This document shows, one piece after another, positions 10,691 to 21,477 of a stretch of 64,000 nucleotides of DNA. Below the pieces are notes generated by a model. The model worked only from the letters and a program-made list of their open reading frames with translations. It did no database searches and was not told the origin of the DNA. How positions within the stretch are numbered: the stretch's first letter is position 1; each line of letters begins with the position of its first letter. A program made the position numbers and the translations under genes. Where the stretch lies: positions 36,228,749 to 36,292,748 of the forward strand of contig CM055877.1 in NCBI GenBank assembly GCA_029582165.1, given 5' to 3'. Source of the stretch: Portulaca oleracea. Its lineage: Eukaryota; Streptophyta; Magnoliopsida; Caryophyllales; Portulacaceae.

Positions 10691-10963
10691 CTTCAATTGG
10701 ACTTGAGCCGAGTCGTTTGGGCCGTTCTTCCTTTCCTCTTCTTTCCTTCTTCAACTCTTTTTTATTTTCTTTAATTTTTCCCACTTTCCTTCTACTTTTC
10801 ATGCTTTTTGATATAATTCCAGTTATTTCTGTAAAACACACCAAACTCGCGAACAAGTGTATAAATCACAGAAGTTGACATAAAAATACGGAATTTCGGA
10901 TATAAAAAGCATGAAACTGACATGATTTGAGCCCTAAAAACTCTATATAAAATTGTCTTATCA

Positions 10964-11766
10964 AATCCCCCCATGCTAAGCTCTTGCTTGCCCTCAAGAA
11001 AGTCAGAATTAAAAATAGGAGGGTTAGGGCTCAAACAGGGGAAAGCAAGCGTAAGAAGAGAAAGAGGCGGAAAGGTCTTTCGCAAGGATTACAAAGACAA
11101 AATCTTAACACCCCCTCAGCCTAACCATTCTAACACATCCATTCAATCAAGCAATCGCAAAGATCAGTCTGGACAAGATCAAAACTCAGTTTAAAAGAGA
11201 AAGGAGGAAAATTTCAAAACCAAAAAGAAAAGATCAAGCACTTCTAAAGCATAAACCTGCCAACAGTCTTAAGAATAATGCAAATGTGCGCGGTTAGTTA
11301 TGGACGTAAGCCAGTCAAAAGAGCAAACCTCACTTTAGGATAAAAAGTTAAACGCTCAAACACTCAAATTTGAATGTATGTGGGTTTTTCTCATACTCAA
11401 ACCAATAGAAACAACTACCATAAGCTTGGTAAGAACCTCGCTCTCCACTACGTGTATGCAATGCACAAGTGACAATCAAAAGGACTTTATTGGATTGTAA
11501 CAGAGCTTAGGCTAGGGGTAAGGAGTTGTAAAATTTGGGATTGAGGAGTTAAGAGCCATGCTTGGATTGAATTTCAACGAATAAAACACTCTAAACTCTC
11601 CTTCTTGCTTAGTGTATGCAAGGAATTTCACCTCTCACCCTCTACGAAATTAAACATCTCAATTGAATACAACTAAGTCAAAGATTACAAATTTAAATTG
11701 AATCTTCCTAAACACCCTTTTCCTTTGGAACTCTTTCTCTCTTTTTTTTTTTTAATTTTTTACTTC
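10964..11766 (-). mobile_element. 3' internal tail of a second A-like element
   Basis: Aligns with 2728-3530: polypurine tract, then the same non-coding region up to the T-rich run at 11740-11765, where homology stops and the B LTR begins. Its own 3' LTR is 9509-10963. The gag fragment at 34680-35003, same strand, may be the other end of this element, separated by B and a deletion (inference). Confidence 0.7.
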
Positions 11767-11770
11767 CCTG

Positions 11771-13454
11771 TGGTTTATTTCTCATTCTCTCATAGATTTT
11801 TATATGCTTTCTAGAATAGATTTCAATTGCTTTGTAGTTGCAGACATGAGTAGTAGACCTGGCAATTCTCGACCCGACCCAAACCGACGCGCAAAAGTGG
11901 GTTTTGAACATGGAATTTCGACTCGGGACCTGAAAATGACCCAACCCAAAAAACTCGGTAAAAAACGGTTCAGGTCGGGTCAGGTTTAGGTCGACCCGTT
12001 AGGTCAGGCACTTTAATTTTAAGTGTTTTGTCTACTTTGGCCTTATGCAAAAAAATGAGCCCATTTCATGAAAATTAAGCCCAAAAGTAATACATTGGGT
12101 GTAGACCTGTCAATTCGGGCGGGGTTGGGTCGCCCCGTATTCCAAGTTTGTTACATTTAAAGTTCGAAAAATCGGGTCGGTTTTTACCAACTCTAAATGG
12201 GTGGCTTTGGAAAGTTATGCGTAGAGAGAGACATACAAATGAATTAATGAAATAACAAATGACCAAAACAAAACCCTAACACTGTCACTCACTCCTTTCT
12301 TTGAGTAAAATAGTGTATTATTGTTAAAGGTCAAAGTTCAGTGCATTATTGTCCAATACCCTAAAAGTTCAGTATATTAGCATCCCAAAACCCTATATAT
12401 TTCATAAGTACTGTTATTCGTGGATTGTTGACGTAAACCACATAATACTTGTAGACTTGAAGATTGCCAAATTTTGTCCCTTGGGTGTATAGTAATATGT
12501 CTATACAACTATGACATATCGTGGTGGTCGAACATGGAATGGAATGGTATATTACACAGGTGTCTTTGACCAATTATAATCAATTTTATTAGTTGTAAGT
12601 GACTGAGAAAAAGGGCGGGGTTGACCCGCAAACCCGACCCAAACCGGCCGAAACCGGAATACACGCGACCCATATTTACCCGAACTCGAAATACACCCGA
12701 ACCTGAATTTACCCGAACCCGATATACGGTCGACCCGTAACCCGCTCGCCCGCCCGTATTGACAGGTCTAATGAGTAGTGAGTAGTTCTTTTTAGTTTGG
12801 GGGATGAACCTTTGAAGTTGTTTCATGAATTGACTTTGTTGGATTGAATAGTCATGAATTTAGTTTGTTTCAATCTATTTGGCCTTGAATTGAATTGTTA
12901 TTGCTTTTGCTTGATCACCAATTGCAAGTAAATAGGTTGTTGAACGAAGTACCGAAAGGAGAAGTTTGCTATCCCGAAAACCTAGGCTAAACTAATTAAA
13001 AATCGTCTAGACATAGATGTTTTTAATTAGGGTTCTTGTGATAATTAGATATGTAACCTTGATTAAATCAAAATAATCACGAAAGTAGGTGATTGGTTTG
13101 TCTTGGCAATTCGCTCTAGTGACAAAATGTCATTGCGAAGTACTCTATGCAATTATCGAACCTTCATCGTGCAAACTAATGAAATGAGTGTTTAATCCAT
13201 ATCGTTGATTCGTTACTTGACTTAGGTTTTATCCCCTGAACGTCTTTTCCTTATTGATAAATCCAAGTAAACTGTGTGAATATTTGTTTGTTTGCTTTGA
13301 GTAGTGAATAAAAATAGAACTAGTTATTCCAAACAAAAACCAGATTGGCTTAGCAATCAACTAGGAGGCTAGTTCAGTGCGTTGAAAGGAAAAGTCTTTG
13401 TGGGAATGACCTTGATTCATGCTACAATTTCACCCGTGCACTTGCGGCCTATCA
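11771..13454 (+). repeat. 5' LTR of element B, 5'-truncated and carrying a hAT
   Basis: From ggtttatttctcattctctc (11772) it follows 33931-34679 of the 3' LTR to the end cggcctatca. About the first 690 bases of the LTR are missing, so U3 with its palindrome island is gone and this copy cannot promote transcription. The hAT insertion accounts for the extra 925 bases. Confidence 0.85.
11854..12770. mobile_element. Non-autonomous hAT transposon, 917 bp
   Basis: Flanked by 8-bp direct repeats atgagtag (11846-11853 and 12771-12778). Ends are inverted: tagacctggcaatt on the left, tagacctgtcaata as reverse complement on the right. The 3' LTR of B has the uninterrupted site atgagtag at 34005-34012, direct proof of the insertion. 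Subterminal regions are full of CGACCC/GGGTCG/CGGGT motifs, as expected for hAT transposase binding zones. No transposase frame. A further tagacctgtcaattcggg lies inside at 12102, perhaps an older nested end. Confidence 0.9.
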
Positions 13455-13460
13455 AGTTTT

Positions 13461-13478
13461 TGGCGCCGTTGTCGTGGA
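13461..13478 (+). other. Primer binding site of element B (tRNA-Asp type)
   Basis: TGGCGCCGTTGTCGTGGA, six bases after the LTR end (atca/agtttt). Same class as the A site at 9485-9502, with one mismatch to GGGGA. Typical of Athila/Tat elements. Confidence 0.75.
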
Positions 13479-13592
13479 CTTTGTCCCTAGCCAGCCATTG
13501 AACGAATACCCTAAGGTTGCCTAAGTCATTTTTTTTCTGTTTTGATTTTCCTTGGTGTTTTGGTTTTGTCTTGCCAGGTTTACTCTACGTGC

Positions 13593-15486
13593 ATGCAAAA
13601 AGCTCCACTCTTCGAGTTTGATCCTGAAATCGAAAGAACCTTCCGTTCCCGACGGAAGAAGCAAAAGTTACAGCACGCCCTGAGAAGACAAAAAGAAAAC
13701 TCCAAGCGAAAGAACGCCATGTCAGGTGGCGGTGGCGGTGGCGGCGACGAGCCTAGAGTCACGCTTGGCTCTTATGTGATGTATAATGTCACAAATCAAC
13801 CTTCCCCAATAAATCCTCCAAATGTGGCTGCTACTAATTTCGAGCTGAGGAGTTCACTCATCAATTTCGTGAAGGCCAACCGATTTCATGGCCTTCCCAA
13901 TGAAGATCCCAACCGGCACCTTCGCCTCTTAAACCAAGCATGTGAGACTTTTTAGGCAAATGGTGCAACGCCCGATGCAATCAAGCTGCGATTGTTTCCC
14001 TTCTCACTTGAAGGGAAGGCGTGGGAGTGGTTGGACTCTCTTCCATCAAGCTCCGCCATCACCACTTTTGACCAACTTGCTAGCGTATTCTTGATGAAGT
14101 ACTTTCCTCTTAGCAAGTTGACGAGCCTCCGGAATCAAATTTCAATATTTGTCCAAGAGTCGGATGAGTCCCTCTATGAAGCATGGGGGAGGTTCAAGGA
14201 CCTCTTACGTGAATGCCCCCACCATGGTTTCGAACCATGGGTCCCGTACATGCTTTCTAAAAAGGGGTGGATGACAACTTGAGGGCCAACATCTTGGCGG
14301 CGGCGGGAGGCAACATCATGTCCAAAACAGTGGCGGAACTTCAAACTTTGATTGAGGAAATGGCGATCAATAGCTACCAGTGGTCAAAGCCCCGTTCCAA
14401 GAGGATGGGAGGTAAGTATGATGTTGATGCTATTTCTATGTTGAATGCTAAATTGGATGCCATGACTAAGAAGATGGATATGTTGACTGTAAATGCTCCC
14501 CTTCCCCAACCATGTGCGTCGTGTCAATCATATGAGCATGAGACCTTGAATTGTCCTAGTGGGTTGGTTAGCAATGAATCGACCGAAGTGGTTATCTACG
14601 TTGGTAACCCTTCTAATAGGCAAAACTTTGACCCTTTTTGCATTACTTATAATCCCCGTCTTAGGTTCCACCCGAACTTTTCTTATCGGAACAATAACCA
14701 AATGGGTCCACCCCAAGGGCAAAGACAAACCCAAGCACCTACTCCACAAGCTCCCCAAAGGCCTAACCTAGAGGCCATGATACAAGCTTTGATGTTGTCT
14801 CAACAACAACGCCAACAACGGCAACTTGAGCATCAACAAAAACAAGATGAGGTGATTAAGGCCTTAGCTACTAAAGTTGACCTTATGAGCACCCACACTC
14901 AAATGCTTGAGAACCAAATTGCTATTCAAGCTAGTACCTCCACTACGCCTCTGGGAATGCTTCCCGGAAAGCCCATACCTAACCCTAAGGAACAATGTCA
15001 AGCCATAACCTTAAGGAGTGGGACACAATTGGAGGGGCCTAAAGACCCTAGGATTGAGCATGTGGTGATTGATGTGCCTAAGGATGTTGAAAATGTTGTG
15101 ATTGATGCTGAGAATGTTGTGGTTGATGAGGAGGTGTCTCCACCCTCCAATGATTCTGTGATTGATGTTGATGTGCAAAAAGAGAACGAGGTTTCTAATG
15201 ACCTACCGAAAACTCCCCAAAGGATTTATACTCCGCCCATGCCTTTCCCTCAAAGATTGGCTAGGGAAAAACTTGACAAACAATTTGGGAAGTTCTTGGA
15301 GGTCATCAAGAAGCTCGATATTAGCATTCCATTCACCAAGGCTTTGTCTCAAATGCCCGCCTATGCCAAATTTTTGAAAGAAATTTTAAGCAACAAAAGA
15401 AGGCAAGAAGAGCATGAGACAATGGCTTTGACTGACCATTGTAGCGCCGCGTTCCAAAACAAGCTTCCTCCTAAGCTTAAGGATCC
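13593..15486 (+). pseudogene. Gag of element B
   Basis: Start ATG at 13593 (MQKAPLFEFDPEIERTF) chosen by matching element A. Basic N terminus, a Gly run, then the gag core NEDPNRHLRLLNQACETF, LFPFSLEGKAWEWLDSLP, KYFPLSKLTSLRNQIS, ESLYEAWGRFKDLLRECPHHG. A stop at 13953-13955 and a frameshift near 14265 break it; the rest is open from 14267. Zinc knuckle CASCQSYEHETLNC (CX2CX4HX4C) around 14512-14555, a Gln-rich stretch near 14800-14850 and a Val/Asp/Glu-rich linker follow. Structural capsid protein of the family; now inactive. Confidence 0.85.
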
Positions 15487-15874
15487 CGGTAGCTTCACCA
15501 TTCCATGTGTTGTAGGGAACGTTTTTATTGATCGTGCTTTGTGTGATTTAGGGTCAAGTGTGAACTTGATGCCTCTTTCTTTGTCTCAAAAACTTGGTAT
15601 GGGTGAGCTGAAACCCACTACGATGTCCCTACAACTTGCTGACCGTTCTGTGAAATACCCCTTGGGTATACTTGAGGATGCCCCTATCAAGGTGGGTGAC
15701 ATCTTTGTGCCTGTTGACTTTGTGATACTTGATATGAATGAGGACTTGCGCACCCCAATCATTCTTGGAAGGCCTTTCATGGCCACTTCGGGGTGTTGTG
15801 TTGATTTAAAAAATGGCAAGATGACTTTTGATGTGGGAAGTGATAAAATTGAGTTCAATGTGAATAAAGCTTAA
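15487..15874 (+). pseudogene. Aspartic protease of element B
   Basis: Continues the gag frame. Catalytic region DRALCDLGSSVNLMP (Asp-Leu-Gly at 15544-15552, the DLG variant common in Athila/Tat), then YPLGILEDAPIKVG, VDFVILDMNED and IILGRPFMATSG. Ends in a stop at 15874; the reading frame towards RT resumes in another frame beyond 15880 and is then cut by element G. The domain itself is intact, but the upstream stop and frameshift prevent a normal Gag-Pro product. Confidence 0.85.
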
Positions 15875-16055
15875 AAATTTCCTTCTATTTCCGATGATTG
15901 CAATTTCGTTGATTCGATTGAGGGAATAGTTAGGGAATATGAGTCTAACCAATTGCCAAGTGATGATCCACTTGAGCAATGTTTACTGTTTTGTGAATCT
16001 TTGCAGAATGACAACCCCGAAGTTGCTATTTGTGCCGAGTTGTTGGAAGCATCCC

Positions 16056-19000
16056 TGTAACGACCCGCCCTAAACCCGTATTAATTAAAACCTTAATTAC
16101 AGTAATTAGCTCAGATTACGCTAATAAATTTTTTCTACTTTTACGTTACAATTATTATTATTATTGTTATTATTTATTTTTATGCGTGATAGGTCTCGAG
16201 CAAGGTGATGGCTAAATGGGTTGAATTTATGTCATCTCGGAATTTAAGTTAAAAGTGTTATTGTGAGTCTATGAGTATTTTTACGATGAGTGATATACTT
16301 CATTTTATCATTCTCAATTTTACGCTTTTAACTGAGGAAGGGTATATTATTTTTATTTCCGTTTCAATTACGATTTATATTATCCCACCTGCCCCATTAT
16401 ATTTTATCGTTCAATTGATTTTATTAGTGTTATCCTACCAATTTATTTTAATTGGGTTCAACACTAACTATTTTGGCCCAATTTATTCCCAAGTAATTTT
16501 ATTTAGTAATATGCTAAATTATCTTGTCTAGTTTTATACTAATCAATTTTATCTAGTTTATTACCAATTATTTTACCTAGCTTATTTTTAATCATCTTTT
16601 AACTAGCCTAAATCCCAATTAGTAGTCTAATTTAATTAGAGGGGCTTTTATATACTAGTAAGGGAAGGGGATTTAATTCATTCTTTCAATTCATTTCAAA
16701 CCCAAAACATAACACTCTCTCACTCTAAACCTCTCCTCTCTCTCGGCTGAGCAACCAGCCCTCCTCCCTCTGGTTTTTCCTGTGCCGGCGGCCTCCCCGG
16801 CGACCATCAGGTGGTGGCCGAGCCACCTCTTCCCTCCTCTCTTGTGTTTTCTCCACAAATCTCCCTAAAATGGTAATCTCCCTAAACCCTAATTCAATTC
16901 TATCAAACCCTAATCTGATTTTATCTTCCAAATTGTGTTATTCTTACTGTTTTACATCTCTTTTATAAGCTTTAATCATGAATTCATGTTGTGGTTAAGT
17001 TAGGGTTTGAATTTGGGTTTGGTACTTGTGAATTTGGGTTGAGTTTGAATGTCTATGGTTGAATTCTTGTTGAATGTTTGAAATAGCTTGTTGCATGTGA
17101 ATTTTATGGTCATGTTTAAGTAAGTTTAAGTGGTCAAATTCTGGAAAAACCATGGATGATAGCTAATTTGAGGCTTGGTTGTGAATTGATACAAGTTGGA
17201 GGCCATTGGAGACATGCATGTTAGCTTAAGGGGCAAAAAATGGGTTCTGTTTGTAATCAGATTTTTACAGGGGAATAAAAGTGTGAGTTTTGCCCAGATG
17301 TCTGCTTAAAAAGATAGCTTAAGTCATTATCTAACTATGGGCTTCGGAATTTCGAGAATCCGACATGTGTAGCCCGAGTTATGAGCGAAACCGTGAAGGG
17401 ATGCAAATTATATACGAGTCTGAGTCAGTAACTTGAGGACCTTTTTCTGTCCATTTAGAGATATTATTGGTTCCAGTGGTAAACATGAAAGTTTTAGCTA
17501 ACATTCCGAGCTTTCCGGAAATGTATAATATGCGTCCATACGATGTCGGGATTAGAAGATATGAGGTTCCCATTGAAGGATTACAATCTGGCCTCTGCTC
17601 AGAATCTTTAGATACATGTCTGACTTGATGACCTTTTTTCGTCCCTTTAGAGATCTTATTGGTTTTAGTGATAAACATAAGAGTTTTAGGTCACTCTTTG
17701 AGCTTTCCAGAAACATAAAGTTGCATTCATCAGATTTCGGGAGTGAAAGATATGGAGTCGGGAATGAGGGTCGATTATGTTTCGCCTGAATGTTGCTCCC
17801 AATTTCTGACCTTGTGGCCATAATTCAATCAATTAAAGGGTTCTAATCAATTGGTGTCTCACTTGTCAATATTAGGATAATCAAAATGTGTATTCAAGGA
17901 TGAAAGTATGATTATTTGGAGATTTAAGTTATCTTCTAAAGGCTTGTTTATAACTAACAAAGTCGGTTACAATCTTGGTGAACTAAACTTGTCTATTGGT
18001 GTGAGATGATCGGGCTAGAATTGGGGGAAGTTTATCAAGTTTAAGGCCTCTTTGGTTTAGAAATAGTCCTAAAAAGTACTTTCCTTCTAAGTCTATTCTA
18101 CAAGTTCAAGCTTTCCATCGATTACCTACAAGCCTCTATTTGAGTTCCGTATCAAAAGTGCAAACTGAATGTTTATAAACACTGTAAACTCAGCTTCTGT
18201 CCGGGGTACTTTTCAAGCCCTTCCCTTCATTTTTGGACCACGGTTCTATTGACCAAGTTATAGAACTTGATTTTCCCTATTCCGAGAAGTACTTATTTGA
18301 TCAATTCCGAGCTTCCTAGCAAGAGTTATGCTAAAAACTTTATTTCTTAAAAACCTGAAATTTTCTTTCTAATCTATTCCATGTTTAAATTCTTATTTCA
18401 CTTAACATTTGAAACACTTTAAGAACCCTCTTCGGCTCTCGTCTTCTACTCCTTTTATCATAGTTCTCAAGCCACCCAAGCCATCCCGAGCCCGAGACGC
18501 GCCACCAAGCTTTGCATCGTTTCAAGGTACGCAAATTGTCCAACTCTTGTTTATACTTAATGGCAAGTATTGCTTTCATTGCATATATACGCTAATGATT
18601 TTAATTGTTTTATAAGTGGTCCCGACTCTTAGTTATACAGAAGCTAGAATGAAATCTAGCATTATTTTCTGTGCTCTATTGGAGTAATTTTGACTGGCCG
18701 GTCGTCATCGCCTAGCGATCACCATCCAAACTCGGATCGGTTTGGCGTGCGCGTGAGATGCTTTGCATCGATCGTAAGGGATACCACTAAAAGTTCAATT
18801 ATTATAAGTTTATCGCAATTATTTTACACACAGTACCTATACAGGATTCCAGTTTGTTCATGTTTAGTTTCCCTTCCCCGTTTTCAAAATGAATTTAAAT
18901 GCCGACACTAAAACCGTTTTCGAACGGTTTGACGTGTTGGAGGTTTTCGTACTGAGTGTTTCCCCACTCACTTTGCGATTGTTTTTCAATGATTTGTTTT

Positions 19001-19389
19001 AGGCGGTCCGAGCTCCCAGGTTAAAGGCAAGGATAAGCAGAAGTAGGCGTGTACCCAAGCAAGGTAGTCTCGAATGGAAGTTTGCCCGACCACGGAGGTC
19101 TTCATGGTTTCGAAGATCGAATTATATTAGAGGAAGTTATTTATATATTTTGATGGTTGTTTAAAGTTTAATATCTATGTTTGGCAATTGTTCATGTATG
19201 GGATTAAGTGTAGTGTTTATTTTGAGGCTAATGTGTGTTTTGGTGGTTCGTGTGCCTTGTCACGAGTGGGGACCGCGGTAATGCCTCAATACTTGATTAT
19301 TCCGCTGCGCTAATCATAGGTTTATTGCATGGTTAATGATAATGTTGTGGTTAAGGGTGTTGGGGCGTTACAGTTGTGGTATCAGAAGC
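16056..19389 (+). mobile_element. Element G: large LTR plus PBS remnant inserted in B between PR and RT
   Basis: TGTAACGACCCG at 16056 and GGGGCGTTACA ending 19372 form perfect short inverted ends (TGTAACG/CGTTACA). Four bases later comes tggtatcagaagc (19377-19389), close to the tRNA-iMet primer site, and B coding sequence resumes immediately. So it is a 5' LTR with PBS whose internal part and 3' LTR are gone; a pure solo LTR would lack the PBS. The 3.3-kb LTR and TGTAACG start fit a Tekay/Del-type chromovirus (inference). No coding sequence inside. Confidence 0.75.
16645..16656 (+). promoter_or_regulatory. TATA box in the G LTR
   Basis: cttttatatactag followed about 35-90 bases later by a CT-rich leader (cactctctcactctaaacc, ctctcctctctctcggctg), the usual look of a plant promoter and 5' UTR. 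Being on the same strand as B, it could in principle drive readthrough into the B RT region. Confidence 0.5.
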
Positions 19390-20918
19390 TAGAGGTGGAA
19401 GAAGAGCCTACACATGCTGCAAAAAAGGGTCCGGAGGTAGAACTAAAGCCTCTCCCATCTTCTTTGAGGTATGAGTTTCTAGGTCCCGATTCCACATGTC
19501 CGGTCATTGTGAATGCAAACTTAAACAAATCTGAAAATTCTGCTTTGTTAGAAGTTTTAAGATTGCATCGCAATGCCATAGGATACACTCTTGATGACCT
19601 AAAGGGTATTCACCCTTCGTTTTGCATGCATCGCATCCTCATGGAGGAAAACCATAAGCCATCCATTGAGCATCAAAGGAGGCTTAATCCTACCATGAAA
19701 GATGTTGTGAAAAAAGAGGTTTTGAAATTGTTAAAGGTCGGTATTATCTACCCTATCTCCGATAGTGAGTGGGTAAGCCCGGTCCATGTTGTGCCTAAAA
19801 AGAGGGGAATGGCTGTTGTGAAGAAGGATAGAAATGAATTGATCCCCACTAGAACGGTCACTGGTTGGCGAATGTGTATTGGCTATAGGAAATTGAACAA
19901 AGCCACCCGGAAATACCACTTTCCCCTCCCTTTTGTAGACCAAATGCTAGAAAGACTTGCAAAGAATTCCCATTTTTGCTACCTATAAGGCTATTCCGGA
20001 TTTGCATATCGAGGAATGCCATTCGGGTTGTGTAATACACCCGCTACCTTTCAAAGATGTATGATGGCTATATTCTCCCAATTTATTGAGGACACAATGG
20101 AGGTTTTTATGGATGATTTTTCAGTTTATGGCACCTCATTTGATCTTTGTTTAAATAATTTGAAAAAGGTGCTAAAACGATGTGAAGAAGTTAACTTGGT
20201 TTTGAATTGGGAAAAGTGCCATTTTATGGTGCAAGAGGGGGTAGTTCTTGGTCATGTTGTTTCCTCCAAGGGCATTGAAGTTGATAGAGCAAAGGTGGAG
20301 GTGATTGAAAAATTTCCGCCACCAAATTCTGTAAAGGGAGTGAGAAGTTTTCTTGGACATGTTGGTTTTTACCGGCGGTTCATAAAAGATTTTTCAAAAA
20401 TTGCAAAACCACTTACCCAATTGCTCATCAAAGATGTGCCCTTTGACTTTAATGAAGAATGTTTGAGTGCTTTTCTCAAGTTAAAGGAAGCGTTGATCAC
20501 CGCCCCCATCGTAGAAGCACCGGATTGGGATTTGCCCTTTGAAGTGATGTGCGATGCAAGCGATCATGCAGTAGGGGCTGTTTTGGGCCAATGGAAGGAC
20601 GACAAGCCCTATGTGATTTACTATGCAAGCAAGACGTTGGATGGAGCTCAAGTTAATTATGCCACCACCGAGAAGGAGTTCTTAGCGGTTGTCTTTGCTT
20701 TGGTCAAATTCCGCTCGTATTTGATCAATTCCAAGGTGATTGTGTTCACGGATCATGCTGCTTTACGGCACCTCTTGACTAAGGCGGATTCCAAGCCCCG
20801 CCTCATTCGTTGGGGCCTCTTACTCCAAGAGTTTGACCTCGAGATCCGAGACAAACCCGGATTGCAAAATGTGGTGGTCGATCATCTTTCGAGATTGCAA
20901 CTTGAGGTCTCAAAGTGA
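19390..20918 (+). pseudogene. Reverse transcriptase and RNase H of element B
   Basis: Resumes right after G. RT motifs: VGIIYPISDSEWVSPVHVVPKK, GWRMCIGYRKLNKATRKYHF, then a stop at 19986 and an apparent in-frame loss of about 20 residues between CYL and [19 protein letters not shown], where relatives have the FQIPIHP...TFTCPYGT block with the first catalytic Asp region neighbour. The second catalytic pair is intact: [10 protein letters not shown] at 20103-20132. RNase H follows: [47 protein letters not shown]. Known activity: cDNA synthesis and RNA removal; the deletion and stop make this copy dead. Confidence 0.85.
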
Positions 20919-21477
20919 TGACGACATTCCCATTGATAATTTCTTCCCACATGAGCAACTCTATGTTCTTGCTCATCAAGTCGTCCCTTGGTATGCGGAT
21001 ATAGTGAACATCATTGTTAGTGGTGTACTTCCCCTGGAGATGTCATGGCAACAAAAGAAGAGGTTTCTTTTTTAGTTGAGGAGATATGTTTGGGAGGAGC
21101 CTTTAATTTATAAGCTTTGTGGGGATGGAGTGTATAGAAGATGTTTGCCGGAAGATGAAGTTCAAAGTGTGCTCCACCATTGTCATGCTACTACTTGTGG
21201 TGGTCACTTTAACCGACAAGACTGTTGCAAAGGTGCTCCAAGCCAAGTTCTATTGGCCTACACTCTCCAAGGATGTGAGAAGCTTTGTACTTTAGAGGTG
21301 GAACTTTTAGAGGAATGAGATGCCACAACACTACATTTTAGAGGTGGAACTTTTAGATGTGTGGGGGATAGACTTCATGGGTCCCTTCCCTCCTTCTCAC
21401 AATAACCTCTACATTTTGGTGGCGGTCGACTACATTTCAAAATGGGTCGAAGCAATTGCAACACCCACCAATGATTC
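20919..21477 (+). pseudogene. Integrase of element B, N-terminal part
   Basis: After a frameshift at about 20915 the frame reads DDDIPIDNFFPHEQL, stop at 21073, then an HHCC-like region (VLHHCHATTCGGHFNRQDCC). The expected Cys-Cys end of the zinc finger is replaced: tttagaggtggaactttta occurs twice (about 21290 and 21335), suggesting a local copying error. The core starts with [17 protein letters not shown] (first catalytic Asp) and [16 protein letters not shown] before element D interrupts it at 21478. Confidence 0.8.

Larger units (their letters stand above)
1251..10963 (-). mobile_element. Element A: non-autonomous Athila-like LTR retrotransposon
   Basis: Two similar LTRs (1251-2727 and 9509-10963) bound an internal region read on the minus strand: PBS, gag with zinc knuckle, aspartic protease, spacer, palindrome island, spliced leader, ORF-1 remnant, long 3' non-coding region and polypurine tract. 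There is no RT, RNase H or integrase in any frame between the protease and the 3' LTR. No matching target duplication: left flank is gataa, right flank is the 3' tail of a sister element, so the right LTR is probably shared with or recombined from another copy. Gag-like and protease motifs place it near Athila/Tat; it would have needed another element's polymerase. Confidence 0.8.
9509..10963 (-). repeat. 5' LTR of element A, shared with a sister element
   Basis: Same ends as 1251-2727: tgacagac at 9509 and cttatca at 10963. To its left is the PBS and gag of A; to its right is a polypurine tract and 3' region of another A-like element. So one LTR serves as 5' LTR for A and as 3' LTR for the element at 10964-11766, the signature of tandem or LTR-recombined copies. 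Confidence 0.85.

Noticed and set aside
16056..19372. Host gene with intron between the B protease and RT
   Set aside because: TGTAACG/CGTTACA ends, a tRNA-iMet-like primer site directly after, and no coding exons identify it as an LTR.
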